From the NCBI RefSeq assembly GCF_022682495.2, contig NC_071389.1:188279556-188343555 (forward strand): 64,000 bases of DNA, written 5' to 3'. The stretch's first letter is position 1; each line of letters opens with the position of its first letter. The position numbers and the translations under genes are program-made. The notes below the pieces were generated by a model that saw only the letters and a list, made by a program, of their open reading frames with translations, had not been told where the DNA came from and made no database searches. Below, piece after piece: positions 34,557-45,544 of the stretch. Source of the stretch: Desmodus rotundus (Eukaryota > Chordata > Mammalia > Chiroptera > Phyllostomidae).

Positions 34557-35781
34557 ATGTTGTGGGCTCACTGACCCTGCCTACAAAACAGAGTATGTAG
34601 AATCCCTTCATGTCCACAAGTTCATTCCTGTCCCTGCGGTAGTGTAGGTAGCTATTAATAAAGGAATGGAGCAAAGGGAGTCAGACATTAAGAAACCTAA
34701 TCAACTGGGAAGTTAAATCGGACACTAAGCATGCTTTACTAGGAAGTTGCAGCATTCATAGGCTCCCCAGGGCACCACTGCATCAGGACCTAACCCCCAA
34801 AGTGGACGGGAAGATAAAATAGTAGGAGAAATTCCTCAGCTGAATGTATGCCCAGGAGAAGCCAAGACGGCACAGGGGGAGGTCTCTCTACTTTGAGGCA
34901 TGTGCAGTAGGAGCCAAGATGGCAACCATAAAGGCCTGTCTGTCTAGCCTAAGAAAAGGATCAGATTGGTTAAGGAATGAAGAACCTCAGAAGATCTAGG
35001 AAATGGATTGGTTAGGGGGAGGATCAAACACAAGCCTACAAGCCCGATATAATGTAATCAGCCTAACAAAGGGGCTCATTCTCGCTGTCTCACTTGGTAA
35101 CATGTGCTTGCCCTATTCATTCATGCTTTCTTTTTTTTATTTAATAAAGATTTTATTTTATTTTTAGAGATGAGGGAAGGGACGGGAAAAGGGAAGGAGA
35201 GAAATATTGATGTGAGAGAGAAACATCGATTGGTTTCCTCCCGGACGTGCCCCTACCCAGGACAGAACGCATAACCCTGGCATGTGCTCTGACTGGGAAT
35301 CGAACCAGCAACTCTTCAGTTTGTGGGGATGATGCCTAACCAACTGAGCCACACTGGTCAGGGCCATTCATGCATTCTTTCCGTAACAGTCATGGCAGTC
35401 CTAGCAGCCCAGTGGCCAGCTGCCACGCAGGCTTCAAGCTCAGGCTCCAAGTGTGAGCCTGGGTACACAATGCAGCACCAGCTGAAGTGCAGCCAGGAGC
35501 AGACTCAGCCAGCCAGACAAGGCCTGGGATCCAACCGGACCTAACCAATGGCACAGAATCTCTGGACACTGGCATTACTTCTGGGCTTGATGAAGACAAG
35601 GCTGGACTTCTTTCATGGTGGGATGGACAGGGACAGAGATGAGACACCAGAGCTGAACCCAGGACAGTCCTTTGATTTTGCTTAATAAACCTTATCACTA
35701 AACCTTATCATCCCATATGTGGGTCCCTGGAATGTTTTCCTTGCAACTCTGTGAAAGAACCCCATTTCTACCAGCAACATC
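34557..35781 (+). mobile_element. Solitary LTR-like element holding a VES
   Basis: The ends TGTTGTGGG and AGCAACA are inverted. An AATAAA signal (GCTTAATAAACCTT) lies near 35683 about 95 bases before the right end, and the text between reads like U3 and R/U5. Without the VES at 35130-35364 it would be about 990 bp. Flanks CTGAA and TCTGG are not a clean target duplication. No internal retroviral genes are present. The family is unknown to me; edges are approximate. Confidence 0.4.
35130..35364 (-). mobile_element. VES-type bat SINE
   Basis: Reverse VES with TTTTATTTTTAGAGATGAGG, TGACTGGGAATCGAACCAGC and CTGAGCCACACTGGTCAGGG. The repeated CATTCATGC at both edges is the target duplication. The GAGAGAAATATTGATGTGAG segment is the reverse of the usual tail. 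Confidence 0.9.
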
Positions 35782-35924
35782 TGGAACATAACATTGAACT
35801 GGAACAGCCTGATATAAAACAAGTTAGCTCCTAAAATTGATCCCCAATAAAAGACCAGCATTACAAAGAGCTCCTATTATACTTGGGGGCCACTTGTTCA
35901 GATTATGGCTCCACAAGCACCTTG

Positions 35925-36110
35925 ATGGGGAGTGGAAAGAGAATTAGAGTCAACAGAATAGAATTCTAGTTCCTCTTGTGCCACCAATGAGCTGTGTGAT
36001 CTTAAGCAAGTTCCATAGCATTTCTGGGCCTTGGTTTCCTCATTTGAAAAATAAAGTGAATAGAGTAACATTAAGTCCTTTCCAGCTCTAAAATTCTGTG
36101 GATCTGTCTC
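35925..36110 (+). repeat. MIR SINE
   Basis: AATTCTAGTTCCTCTTGTGC, CACCAATGAGCTGTGTGATC, TTAAGCAAGTTCCATAGCAT and TTGGTTTCCTCATTTGAAAA. Confidence 0.75.
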
Positions 36111-36650
36111 CTAGGAAAATCCAACAGTCCCTAAATGCATAGGAAATGTAGTAATTCCAAATAAAAATACCTTGCATTTTGTAGGATTCCACAATACACA
36201 GGGTAATTTCACATGTATTTTCTAAGACATCTTTTTTCTGGTCTTGGCTTCTGGAACACATACCTGAATAACTACTTAGATTTTAACTCATTCACTTCAT
36301 TTTATGTGGGCAAGTCAGCAATACCTGGGGAGTAAGAAAGAACTTGCTTTAAAGTAATAAATTTATTAACGTCCAAAATTCTGTCTTCATTGAATTCGAG
36401 AAAGATTTCAGTAAAGGAATTTGCATAAATCCAGTACAGTTCTGGAGCCAGTCCCCTGGAAGGAATGGTCCTTAAACTCATGTCCCTTTTCTCCGTATAA
36501 GATCTCGAGGGCAGTGCTTCTTATTTTATAGCAGCTACACAGGAGATGAGTATATCTTTTGGGATACCTTTTTAAATTTAAATTTTAAAATTAACATATA
36601 GGTAAAATTGGCTTTTTTGGTGTTTCATGAATTTTAGCACATTTTAACAT

Positions 36651-36748
36651 GGCCTGCAACCCAGGCATGTGCCCTGACTGGGAATCAAACCTGTGACCCT
36701 TTGGTTCGCAGGCCAGCACTCAAATCCACTGAGCCACACTAGCCAGGT
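36651..36748 (-). mobile_element. Partial VES-type bat SINE
   Basis: Only the tRNA-like half survives (reverse): CATGTGCCCTGACTGGGAAT, CAAACCTGTGACCCTTTGGT, CCACTGAGCCACACTAGCCA. The tail half with the pyrimidine run and A tract is missing. Confidence 0.85.
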
Positions 36749-37562
36749 CATTGTGGTTTTGATTTGCATTTCCCTAATGACTGACTAATGATGGTGTGCT
36801 TATTGACTATTTGTGTATCTTCTTTGGAAAAATGTCTATTCAGACTCTTTTCCCATTTTATAATTAGGCTATTTGTCTTTTTATTGTTGAGTTGGTTTTT
36901 TTTTTTTTTGTATATTCTGATACAAGTCCCTTATTAGATATATGATTTGCGAATATTTATCCTTTTCTACAGGGTGATTTTTTAACTTTACTCGATGGTA
37001 TCTTTTGAAGCACAAAACTTTTAATTTGAATGACACCCAAGTAACCTATTTTCTTTTGTTGCTTGTGCGTTTGGTGTCATATCTTAGAAATTATCCAAAG
37101 TCACAAAGATCTACCACTATTTTTTTCTAAGAGTTTTATAGTTTTAATTCTTACGTTTAGTTCAATAATACATCTTGAGATAATTCTTGTGTATGGTGTG
37201 AGGAAATGGTCCGATTTCACTCTTTTGCATGTGGATGTCCAGCTGTTTCAGCACCATTTGATGAAAAGAGTTCTTTCTCCAGTAAGTCATCTTGACATTC
37301 TTGTGAAAACCCAATGCAGCAGTTTATTCCGGCAGTCTTCATTCTGCCGCGCTGGTCTGTGTGTCCGTCCCTGAGCTGGCGCCGTGCCGTCTTGATTCCC
37401 ACGGACGCGTAGTGAGTTTTGAAACTCAGAAGCCCGACTGCCCCTACTTTCTTGCTGCTTTTCAAGGTTTTGGCAATTCATGCATTCTTGAATTTCCATG
37501 AGTTTTAGGGTCAGCTTGTCAATTTCTGCAAAAAAGACAGTTGGGATTTTAATTTCATTTTA

Positions 37563-37783
37563 AAGATTTTATTTATTTATTAAGATTTTGTTTATTTATT
37601 TTTAGAGAGAGGGGAAGGGAGAGAGAAAGAGGGAGAGAAACATCAGTGTGTGGTTGCCTCTCACATGCCTACTACCAGGGACCTGGCCTACAACCCAGGC
37701 AGGTGCCCTGAGGGGGAATCAAACTGAAGACCCTTTGGTTTGCAGGCCAGCACTCAAGTCCACTGAGCCACACCAGCCAGGGT
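37563..37783 (-). mobile_element. VES-type bat SINE
   Basis: A full reverse copy inserted in L1 copy A. The target duplication TTAATTTCATTTTA lies on both sides (about 37549-37562 and 37785-37798). Near the tail, AAGATTTT...TTTATTTATT occurs twice, an internal duplication of the A-rich end. Confidence 0.9.
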
Positions 37784-37896
37784 GCTTAATTTCATTTTAG
37801 ATTGTTAATTGCTAGTGTAGAGAAATAGAATTGATTTTTGTATTTTAATCTTGTATGTTACATTCTTGCTGAAATTTCTTATTCATTCTAAGAAGT

Positions 37897-37922
37897 GTGT
37901 GTGTGTGTGTATGTGTGTGTGT
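37897..37922. repeat. (GT)n microsatellite
   Basis: A GTGTGTGTGTGTGT run with one TATG interruption inside L1 copy A. Confidence 0.9.
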
Positions 37923-38804
37923 ATTCCTGAGGATTTTCTACTTACAAGATTATGTTATATCTGTGAATACAGATAGTTTTCTTCCTTTCCAACTTGAAAA
38001 TGTTTTATTTTATTTCCTTACCTAATTGCCCGGGGTGGAAGCTCCAGTATAATGTTGAGCAAAAGTGCCAAAAGCAGACATCTTTATCTTTTTCCTGATC
38101 TTAGGGGAAAATTTTTCAGTTTTTGACCATTAAATATGGTGTTAGTTACATAGGTTTTTCCCAGATGGTGTTTACCAGGTGAGAAAGTTCCCTTGTATTC
38201 CTAGGTTGTTGAGTGTTCTTATCATGAAAGGGTGTTGAATTTCATCAAATGTTTTTTGTGCATCTATTGAAATGATTGTGTACTTTTTATTCTTTATTAA
38301 TATAAGATATTGCATCAGTTGAATTTTCATATGTTAAGTCAACCTATGCAAAGTTTATTCTGGGATAAATTCTACTTAGATGGTTTATAATTCTTTTAAC
38401 TTGTTGCTGGATTTGGTTTGCTAATATTTTGTAGAGGATTTTTGTGTCTGTATTTACACAAAGTACATTGGCCTGTGTTTTTCTATACTGGTCTGCATTT
38501 ATCTTTCCAGGTGACTTTCTTGTCTGGTTTTAGTATCAGGGTAATAGTTGTCTCATAAAATGAGTTGGGAACTCGTCTATTTTTTGGAAGACTTTGTTAA
38601 GAGTTGGTACTAATTCTGCCTTAGATGTTTGGTAGCATTCACTAGTAAAAGTATCTGAGCCAAGGCTTTTCTTTGTGGAAAGTTTTTTGATTACTTGTTC
38701 AATCTCTTTACTTATTATAGGGCTTCTCAGCCTAGTTTGGGTAGTCATATCATCCTAGGTGTTTGTCCATTTCATGTAGTGTTTCTAATTTGTTGGCATA
38801 CAAT

Positions 38805-39180
38805 TGATCATGTGGTTTTTCTTTTTAGATTGTTAATATGGTAAATTGCTTTGATTGATTTTTTTGAATATTGAACTAGTCTTATATTCCCAGCATAAAC
38901 CCCACTGGCTCATGGCATATGATTATTCTTAAAAAGAAATATATTGATGGATTCAATTTGTCATCATTTGCTAGAGAAATTTTGCATCTTTGTTTATGAG
39001 GAATACTGGTCTATAGTTTTTTTTATCTTATACTGTCTAGTTTTTGTCTAGTTTTGTCTAGTTTGTCTAGTTTGGGTATCAGAATAATACTGACCTCATA
39101 AAATAAGTTGGAGAATGATCCTTCCCCTTGTATTTTCTGGGCAAGATTGTGTAGATTGGAAGGGTATCATAATAAGCTTC
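38805..39180 (-). mobile_element. L1 ORF2 fragment (antisense), copy B
   Basis: GAACTAGTCTTATATTCCCA, GCATAAACCCCACTGGCTCA, GGAATACTGGTCTATAGTTT and GGTATCAGAATAATACTGAC repeat the same ORF2 section already present in copy A (38330-38570). This is therefore a second insertion or a duplicated piece. A TGTCTAGTTT unit is repeated four times at about 39034-39075. Confidence 0.75.
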
Positions 39181-41765
39181 CCCTCCCCCCCCACCCGGTA
39201 TCCTTTGTGTGTTTATGTGTGTACATATGAAAATGTTGCTGAATCAGAGGACCTTCTAAATACCTCCGCTTTCTGTAGTTTTCTCTTAGACCCTGGGGTT
39301 AACGAAAATCTGTTCCAATACAATGTAACCTTATCTTTTATTTCTAAACCTTTTATGAGAGAACTGGAAAGATTGAGACAGTTTCTTTAAAACCCCAATG
39401 TTGATTGTATTGGCTGAACATTTTCGTTTCCTATGATTATTCCATTTATTGGCTGTTCTTAACACCCATTTGGCAACAAAGAATACAAAAAGTGGAAAAT
39501 ATTTCTGTGTATCTATTCCAAGCATGCTTAGTGACGTGAGAATTAAAGGTCTAGTGCAGGTGAGAGCTTTTTAGTTAGCTCTTAAGTGGTGTTTAGTAGG
39601 TGTGTGAGATCAGTTTAGCCATATTCCCACATATTCCTTTCATATTTTAATGACTGTAATTCAGGTTTTATAGTATATTATATAATCAAAAGTAGCACCT
39701 ACACTGTCTTCATGTATATGCCAGAAAAGACATATTGCAGAAATTTTGCACGTATCTAGCCTAACACTCACATCACAGATGAAGACGTTGAAGTCCAGAG
39801 GGCATTACTAAGCCAAGGGTATTTTTCCAATAGATGTGAAAAATCTGATTTTTTAAGTCATTTTAAAAAAGTAATACAGTAAGGAAAACTTTTAAATTTT
39901 ATTTTATACAACATTTTTATGTTTTTATATTTCTTATTTTTCAAAAGTTCTGTAACATTGCCATGAAAATGATTTTCTTATCTTATTAACATCATCAATA
40001 TGAAATTTAACAGCTAAGGCCAGAGAAAATTGGATCTTTTTCCTCCATTTGGTCCTTCAATAATCCTTCCAAGGTCCCTGTGGTAGACCCTAACCATGAC
40101 AGAATAATCTTTGTGCTGAGTGGTCCAGTAAACTGAGATTGGCCACACCCCCCGCCGCCCCAACACAAAGAGCTTCCAGGGACAGTACACCTGGCCTCTG
40201 GCATGGTTTCTCCTATCATGAGTCGTTCCATAAACCAGACCTTGGGGGACTGGATATTCCCTTTCAAATGTGTGTTCTCAGGTTCATGTAGCCATTGAAT
40301 CCTGTACGTGGTTAAAAAAATCATATTAGAATATAACTGTGGAATAAGCAAGTAGGAAGCCCCTTCTAAGCCAGGGCCCACGATGCAGTCCAGGTTTAAT
40401 TTTAACCTTCTAATAAGCCTCTTTTGGAAGAGACAAAAGAAGAAGAGTTATAACCACGATGTTGTAAGCCTTTTTGTGGAAGCTTGCTTTGAACCTAATA
40501 AGTACTTCATATGACATTCTTTGTAAGAACTAAAAGTCCCTTTCAAGGCTAAAAAACCATCCTCGTGTTTTATTTCGATTTGGTAAATAAATAGTACTAA
40601 AAACGTAGATGCTTTATTACGTTCAGCGTCAGAAAGTCACGATCCTGTCCTGTAAGGAGTCTTCGTCTTCCTGGTTTCCACAAACACTTCTGTTTTATTT
40701 CCCAGCGTGTCTCACACGCTGCAGACTTTAAAAAGCACATATAATTATCTTGTTTTCCTCACTTTATGGATCATGCTGTGCCTCCCCATTTAAGCTTCCC
40801 CACTCTTGGGTGTTTTTATGGAATTACTTCTCATTTGATGGATTCTTGTTAGGTCCAAGTGTAGTAATATTCTGTGTGTTTTGTGCATTGAATAAAATAT
40901 TATTAAAATTGTTAATTTCTTAAATCTGAAGGGGCAATGTGTTTGCAAGACTCTTTGCACTTGAGCTGAATCAAAAGTGTTGCTAAGGGCTATGGGATCT
41001 GCATAAATCCTTGCTTTCTTCTGACTTCTGACAGTCTAGATGCTTTTAACCCCAAGCAGCAGGCTAAAAACATGCACGTGACAAACCTACACGCCAGAAA
41101 GTGATGACAGCAGGCAGTGTGGAGTGTTATAAAATCTTTATCATCACGTGTGAAGGGATCATGTTGCTCATTAAAGGCAAGGACTCAAGTTCCGACAAGC
41201 GGCAGTTTCAGTGTGTTTGGCTGTGCCACGTTGCTGTTTCTCTGCTTTGAAGTTCACGAGTTACCTGGAGCCTCCTTCTGTCGTCCCTGGAGAGCCTTGG
41301 CCCAAGTCCTCTCAAAAGTCTGATCAGTCAGCTCTGATAATGGTCTTGTGCTGGTTGTTGTCAGTTCTCATGACCGCAGCATAGAAACACTATAGAAACA
41401 CAGGCCTTCGTAGCCTCATACGATGTGGAAGGACTGAGGAAAGAGGGGACGCTGATGCGTCTGTTCCTTAGTAGGAGTTAAGCTACATTATCATCTTTTT
41501 TTCTTTTTGTTACCTTTTTTTTAAGTGGAATGGAATTAGAAGTAAGAACAATAACAACAATAATTTTTTTTTTCTTTTTAAGGGAGGCCTAGAGTGAAAG
41601 TCTGCCCTGTTCCGGTTAGTTTTGGGGCCTTTGGGAGAGAAGCTAATTTGTGTTCACTTCATTTAGTTTAAAGAGAATTTGGGGGTGTGGGAGATCCTAG
41701 ATAAAAAATTTTAGCTCCCATGGAAACCCTACTTTTCACATATTCTTTCTTTCAAAATTTTCAAA
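39181..41765. other. Intronic sequence, nothing recognised
   Basis: No exon or clear repeat was recognised over 2.6 kb. A C-rich run lies at 39183-39195 and A/T-rich tracts near 41505-41580. Confidence 0.35.
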
Positions 41766-41925
41766 ATGTCAAGGTTGGTGGTTTTAAAACTTTTGGTTTC
41801 GGGACCCCTCTGCTCTCAAACATTATCAAGGATCTCAACAGTGAAAAGGGCAAAGAACATCTTAAAAATCATTTTGACTCAGGGACTGCCAAAGGTGTAC
41901 CTACTACATTTTGAGGGCCACTGGT
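41766..41925 (-). mobile_element. hAT-type transposon end
   Basis: GGTTTTAAAACTTTTGGTTT, CGGGACCCCTCTGCTCTC and ATTATCAAGGATCTCAACAG are the reverse of a hAT element 3' end. They resemble the right end of the transposase-bearing fossil at 55.3 kb. Decayed. Confidence 0.5.
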
Positions 41926-42327
41926 CTAGGAAACTATGTTTTGAGATGTTTATATTGGACCAGAGAAGTCTTTGGGATTCTGCCTGAACAAAGGAAATCA
42001 AGAAATCAGTCCCAGAGTTCCCTTATTAGCTACAGATGGAGATACCCAGATTTGGCTGACTTCCAACTTCCTGAGTTCTTCCAACACAAACCAGCTTCCA
42101 TGTCCGAACATGACTGATGGCGATGGAATGAAGATGAATGAGCCAAACTTTCCCCACAGATCTGAACAGAACTATACTATTATGGGCTCCATAGAAAAGT
42201 TTTGAAAGCTACTATCTCAGCAATCTAGCAATTCACTCAGACAATGGAAAAATTGAAAGCATAATATGTTGAGTGCTCATAATCCCTCTATAAGATTCAC
42301 ATTTTGTTACATTTGTTTTATTTTCCT

Positions 42328-42390
42328 TCTCTCTCTCTCTCTCCCCCTCCCCTCCAATCTCTCCCACCCCATACACACACACACACACAT
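42328..42390. repeat. (TC)n and (CA)n low-complexity tract
   Basis: CTCTCTCTCTCTCTCC, a C/T-rich bridge, and an ACACACACACACACAC run. Confidence 0.9.
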
Positions 42391-42394
42391 TTTT

Positions 42395-42625
42395 ACTGAA
42401 CCATTTGAAATAAGTTGCAGACATCATGACTTTCACCATAAATATTTCAGCATGTGTCTCATAGGGGCAAGTATTCTTCTCATAAAGCCAGTGGACTTAA
42501 TGTTGATACAATAATATTATTCAGTGTAAGTTCATATTAAAATTTATACAATTGTCTCCTCAAATCTTTTGGATCCAAGCTCTAAGTGAGGATCATATGT
42601 TGCAATTTGTGGCTAGTTACAATGT
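42395..42625 (-). mobile_element. L1M 3' fragment (antisense)
   Basis: AAATAAGTTGCAGACATCAT, ACCATAAATATTTCAGCATG, TTGATACAATAATATTATTC and TTATACAATTGTCTCCTCAA are the reverse 3' region of old L1. Confidence 0.6.
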
Positions 42626-43849
42626 TTTGCAAAAAACAAAAAGCAGTTTGAGAAATACAAGAAAGAGGAAGCCATGCAAAGTCCTGTCATACATTTATAA
42701 CTTACACTTTTGCGTACTCCTTTTTAGGACTCGAGATGCGGTTTCACATAACTGTAAAACTGTGGTACATAGGATTTGGTATTCTGTTTGTTTTCAGTTA
42801 ACATTATGTCAAACCATTTCCATGTTGTTTTGAACCCTGAATAGTATATACAACCATTAAAATTACTGAAAAAACAAAAGCACTACCATAATTTAGCTAT
42901 GCTTCTTATGTTGGACATCTGTTGCTTCCGATTTTTTACTATAACCAGTGATGTTGTAACGAAACTGTTGGTAATAATTAGATAAAAAGAGGAGATTGAG
43001 GATTGGGAATAGGAAAGGGTGAAGTAGGCTGGAGAGCAGGGGTAGAAACTGTTTGTAACTTAGCCTTTGGAGGGGGAAAGACAGTGGAGACAAGATACCT
43101 TTGTGTCTGTCTCTGGAAAGGTGATGGACGTGTTCAGGGGGTGGGGAGTGGGGAGTGTTGGTAGTTAGGCCAGTGGCCTATTTTGTTCCATTGAGTTTTA
43201 CAGGAAGTGAACGTGATTAATCCTAAAGCTATCGAACTCACGTTGGAAAGGGCTTTTGGACATTTCCCCTTCAACTACGTAATGCTTTTTATAGTAGTAA
43301 AAAGTACTGAGTACTTTTCTTATGAGAAGAGTTGGAGGTAGGGGGTCATTTTTGTTAATAGAATGTTTTAATTATTTTAGATTTTTTTAAAAGGTAAATT
43401 CCCACAAGGGCTCCAGTTTACAAGGTATGGCTGTTTTGATGGTTCGTGATCCACACCATCACACTGTTTCCTAAAGAATAGCATTAGTTCATACTACAGC
43501 CCTCGCCCCTTGTGTCCACGGGCTCCCCTCAGTGTACGCTCACCTGCACTGGGAGTTTCCGTTTTTAATAGGTAAGAAATCACAATTCATTGCTTTAATC
43601 TGCTTTTCTGATTATGAAATAACAGTAAAGTAAGTTGACCTTTTTATTCTAGGTTTGCTGTTTTCTTCCTACTGATTTGGCTGTTCCTGTTCTTTATTCA
43701 TTTTATCATCTGTGGTCCTGCTGTTCTCTAACCAGTTTGCTTCACTTCTTTTTGTTATTTATGTAAATACTTTCCCTAGGCTGCTCTTTGGCTTTTCAAA
43801 ATATTATTATTTTGCACTTCAATTTGTTGCTCTTTTCTTTATATTTACT
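42626..43849. other. Intronic sequence, nothing firm
   Basis: Weak LINE-like text lies near 43440-43700 (GCATTAGTTCATACTACAGC). No exon was recognised. Confidence 0.3.
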
Positions 43850-44052
43850 TTTTTAGATTTTATTTATTTTTAGAGAGGGGAAAGGGAGAGAGAGAGGGAG
43901 AGAAACATCAATGTGTGGTTGCCTCTCATGCACGCCCCACCGGTGACCTGGCCCACAACCCAGGCATGTGCCCTGACTGGGAATCAAACACACAAACCTT
44001 TGGTTCACAGGCTGGCACTTACTTAATCCACTGAGCCACACCAGCTGGGGCT
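43850..44052 (-). mobile_element. VES-type bat SINE
   Basis: Reverse copy with ATTTATTTTTAGAGAGGGGA, GTGGTTGCCTCTCATGCACG, GTGCCCTGACTGGGAATCAA and ACTGAGCCACACCAGCTGGG. ATTTACTTTT at both edges is the target duplication. Confidence 0.9.
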
Positions 44053-44504
44053 GCATTTACTTTTAAGCTTAGGAAGTTATCAACTCATTAGAGATCTGGA
44101 AAAGGTTCCATTTAACATACTTTGTTACAAAGTAAGAGATAAGTGAAAAAACTTCTTTTTCCAAATTCAAGCCATTATTACTATACTATTTTTAAAAATA
44201 CATTCTCTCTTTATTGCTTTGTGGTACCTTTTTATCATAATTTATTCTATATTTGTTGATTTGTGAGCTATCCTATCTCATGTTGATGTCTGTGGGGGGT
44301 TTTTTATAAATATAACTACGGGGCATATTTTATTTTTACCCCTTAGTCTGAGTTTTTACCAGTGGACAGTAGGTACTTTATGAATCCAAATATTAGGAAT
44401 TTGTCTTCGGCAGAAGAGTTAGGGCAAAGTAGAAGAAACTAATAATTACAGTCGTATCTGAGTTTTTCTGATCACCTGGTTCTATGCCATTCTTGTGCTA
44501 TTTA

Positions 44505-44707
44505 AAATATTTTATTAATTTATTTTTAGAGAGAGGGAAAGGGAGGGAGAAAAAGTGAGAGAGAAACATTGACCGGTTGCCTCTCGTATGTGCCCTGTCT
44601 TGGGACCTGACCCGCAGCCCAGATGTGTGCCCTGACCAGGAATTGAAGTGGTGACCTTTCGCTTTGCAGAATGACACCCACCTGTCTGAGCCACACCAGT
44701 CAGGGCT
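44505..44707 (-). mobile_element. VES-type bat SINE
   Basis: Reverse copy with AATTTATTTTTAGAGAGAGG, GTGTGCCCTGACCAGGAATT and GAGCCACACCAGTCAGGGCT. Flanking TTTAAAATATTT and GTTAAAATATTT form the target duplication. Confidence 0.9.
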
Positions 44708-45104
44708 AGTTAAAATATTTCTTTGAATGCTGCTTCAAATTTTATTTAAAAATTGAAGGGGAAAATTTAAAAGCAAATGATAAACTTCTCAACAAAATTT
44801 TATTTGCCTTTTATTTTAGAGGCAGAATTTAAGGAAAAATTCAGATGATATCGATTAATTGGGCAATCTCTTATTATTTATTTGTTTATCTAGCCACCTA
44901 CTTATTTATTATGATGTTTGATGAACAGTCTCTTCCAAGTCAGACTGCAGCTCCTTTTAATCACAGAAGACACTGTTTCCTGTAATGGCCTTGAGTACTA
45001 TGTTGTGCGTATTGGCAAATATTTGAGCTTAATAGGGTGGGTGGTGCCCTAAGTGTCGATGTTATGTAAGGAATTGTCACCTACTTTTAGAGTTAGTCAT
45101 CTGA

Positions 45105-45250
45105 AGGAGTCAGTAAGGCATAATGAAATTAGGAGGCTTCTGTGGCAGCCCTGACTCCAACACCAATTAGTTACCTCTCTGGACTTCGGTTGGCCTAGTG
45201 ACCCCAAATGTCTTTCCCATGCTGAATGCTGATGTTCTGTGATTCACTTT
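45105..45250 (+). repeat. MIR SINE fragment
   Basis: CCAACACCAATTAGTTACCT, CTCTGGACTTCGGTTGGCC. Confidence 0.5.
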
Positions 45251-45296
45251 CCATGAGATGTTATGACTAAGAATCCTATTTCCATGATGCCTTTAG

Positions 45297-45524
45297 AAAA
45301 AAATTATTGATTGATTTGAGGGGAGAGGGATCGAGAAAGAGGGGGCAAGGGAGGGAGAGAGAAAAAGAGAAAGAGAGAAAGAGAGAGACATCAATTTAGT
45401 TGTTACACCCTATTAGTGCATTCATTGCTTGATTCTTGTGTGTGTCCTAACTGGAGATTAGACTCCCAACTTTGGTGCATTGGGACAGTGCTCCAACCAA
45501 CTGAACTAGCTACCCAGCCAGGGT
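45297..45524 (-). mobile_element. VES-type bat SINE, diverged
   Basis: Reverse copy with a long GAGAGAGAAA purine run, TGTGTGTCCTAACTGGAGAT and CCAACTGAACTAGCTACCCA. TCCATGATG at both sides is the target duplication. Confidence 0.8.
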
Positions 45525-45544
45525 CTTCCATGATGTCTTCTAAA

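Larger units (their letters stand above)
36570..38800 (-). mobile_element. L1M 3' UTR and ORF2 (antisense), copy A
   Basis: The reverse strand carries L1 ORF2 text over more than 2 kb: TTAGATATATGATTTGCGAA, TTTGAAGCACAAAACTTTTA, TGCATGTGGATGTCCAGCTG, GTTGAGTGTTCTTATCATGA, GTTGCTGGATTTGGTTTGCT and TTTTTTGATTACTTGTTCAA. The reverse transcriptase domain is present but broken by many stops. Two VES SINEs are associated: a partial one at 36651-36748 and a complete one at 37563-37783. Confidence 0.85.
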
